Source of the DNA: Betaproteobacteria bacterium
GTDB lineage: Bacteria > Pseudomonadota > Gammaproteobacteria > Burkholderiales > Usitatibacteraceae
Direction: 5' to 3'
Assembly: GCA_025362705.1 (NCBI GenBank)
Contig: JANYFH010000367.1
Location: forward strand, 1 to 6,059
DNA: 6,059 bases
The translations under genes were made by a program, and so were the position numbers. Position 1 is the first letter of the stretch; each line of letters starts with the position of its first letter. A model generated the notes under the pieces. The model did no database searches and was not told the origin of the DNA. It saw nothing but the letters and a program-made list of their open reading frames with translations. Shown in pieces: positions 5,730 through 6,059 of this stretch.

Positions 5730-6059
5730 GTGAGATCACAATAATTTCGTTTTCAGTAATGATGCTGTCCATCCTTTTATCGCGCGAACTAACCGGCACC
5801 TGATCGACAACCTGGCAGGAGAATCCTGCCGATACCCGCGTCAGTGCCGGGTTTGCAATCGACAGCAATTTATCGTAATAGCCACGCCCGTAGCCGAGAC
5901 GATTGCCGCTACGATCAAATGCGACCCCCGGTATCAGCACGAAATCGATTGCGCTGACCGGCAAAATTGGCGCATCCGACGCTGGCTCTCGTATACCCCA
6001 TTTACTCGTGACCAACTCGGTAATACTTCGCGCGGACTGTAATGTCAACGATTGGCTCG
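5719..6059 (-). CDS. 5-formyltetrahydrofolate cyclo-ligase, C-terminal part (partial)
   Basis: This enzyme uses ATP to convert 5-formyl-THF (folinic acid) into 5,10-methenyl-THF, returning a stored folate to the active pool. About 113 C-terminal residues of a protein that is usually near 190 are visible. They include KWGIREP, the strand VLIPGVAFD, and the signature RLGYGRGYYDKLL, where most relatives have GYGGGYYDR. The reading frame stays open to the right edge. The TTG at 6046-6048 is only an internal codon, so the gene is cut by the window and not short in itself. The stop TAA (5719-5721) lies inside folD. In many proteobacteria 6S RNA (ssrS) and zapA lie upstream of this gene, and they might be found to the right. 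Confidence 0.95.
   Translation of the reverse strand, partial: SQSLTLQSARSITELVTSKWGIREPASDAPILPVSAIDFVLIPGVAFDRSGNRLGYGRGYYDKLLSIANPALTRVSAGFSCQVVDQVPVSSRDKRMDSIITENEIIVISHER

Noticed and set aside
5719..6048. A complete 109-residue cyclo-ligase starting at TTG
   Set aside because: The frame continues open to the window edge, the family is near 190 residues, and the N-terminal half is simply outside the window.

Overview
The window looks like an ordinary chromosomal segment of a Gram-negative proteobacterium. A betaproteobacterium or a related gammaproteobacterium is the best guess. This rests on mid-50s GC by eye, dense gene packing, and an intergenic region built from hairpin repeats that resemble ones I recall from those groups. 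No lineage-specific marker gene is present, so the assignment is soft.

Layout: a rightward gene, of which only the last 32 codons are visible (1-99), ends in a hydrophobic segment and could be an integral membrane protein such as an ABC-2 type permease. A 437-base gap (100-536) follows. It holds no convincing gene but is packed with inverted and direct repeats. All remaining genes lie on the minus strand, read from right to left: the C-terminal part of 5-formyltetrahydrofolate cyclo-ligase (5719 to the right edge), folD (4845-5729), an AMP-forming acyl-CoA ligase A (3141-4784), a second and different AMP-forming acyl-CoA synthetase B (1370-3013), and an alpha/beta hydrolase (537-1373).

Two functional groups are visible. 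The first is a folate one-carbon pair: the cyclo-ligase makes 5,10-methenyl-THF, the same intermediate that FolD interconverts. Their genes overlap by 11 bases. The second is an acid-activation cassette: two ligases that would convert carboxylic acids to CoA thioesters via acyl-adenylates, and a serine hydrolase whose ATG overlaps the ligase B stop in an ATGA junction. The gaps between the groups are 60 bases (folD to ligase A) and 127 bases (ligase A to ligase B), so one transcript is possible but not shown. A hairpin with a pyrimidine-rich tail at 426-443 could end transcription after the hydrolase.

I found no CRISPR array, tRNA, rRNA, transposase or phage gene, and no clear evidence of a new defence or mobile system. 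The points most worth a second look are the repeat mosaic at 157-516 and the unassigned substrate of the ligase-ligase-hydrolase cassette.
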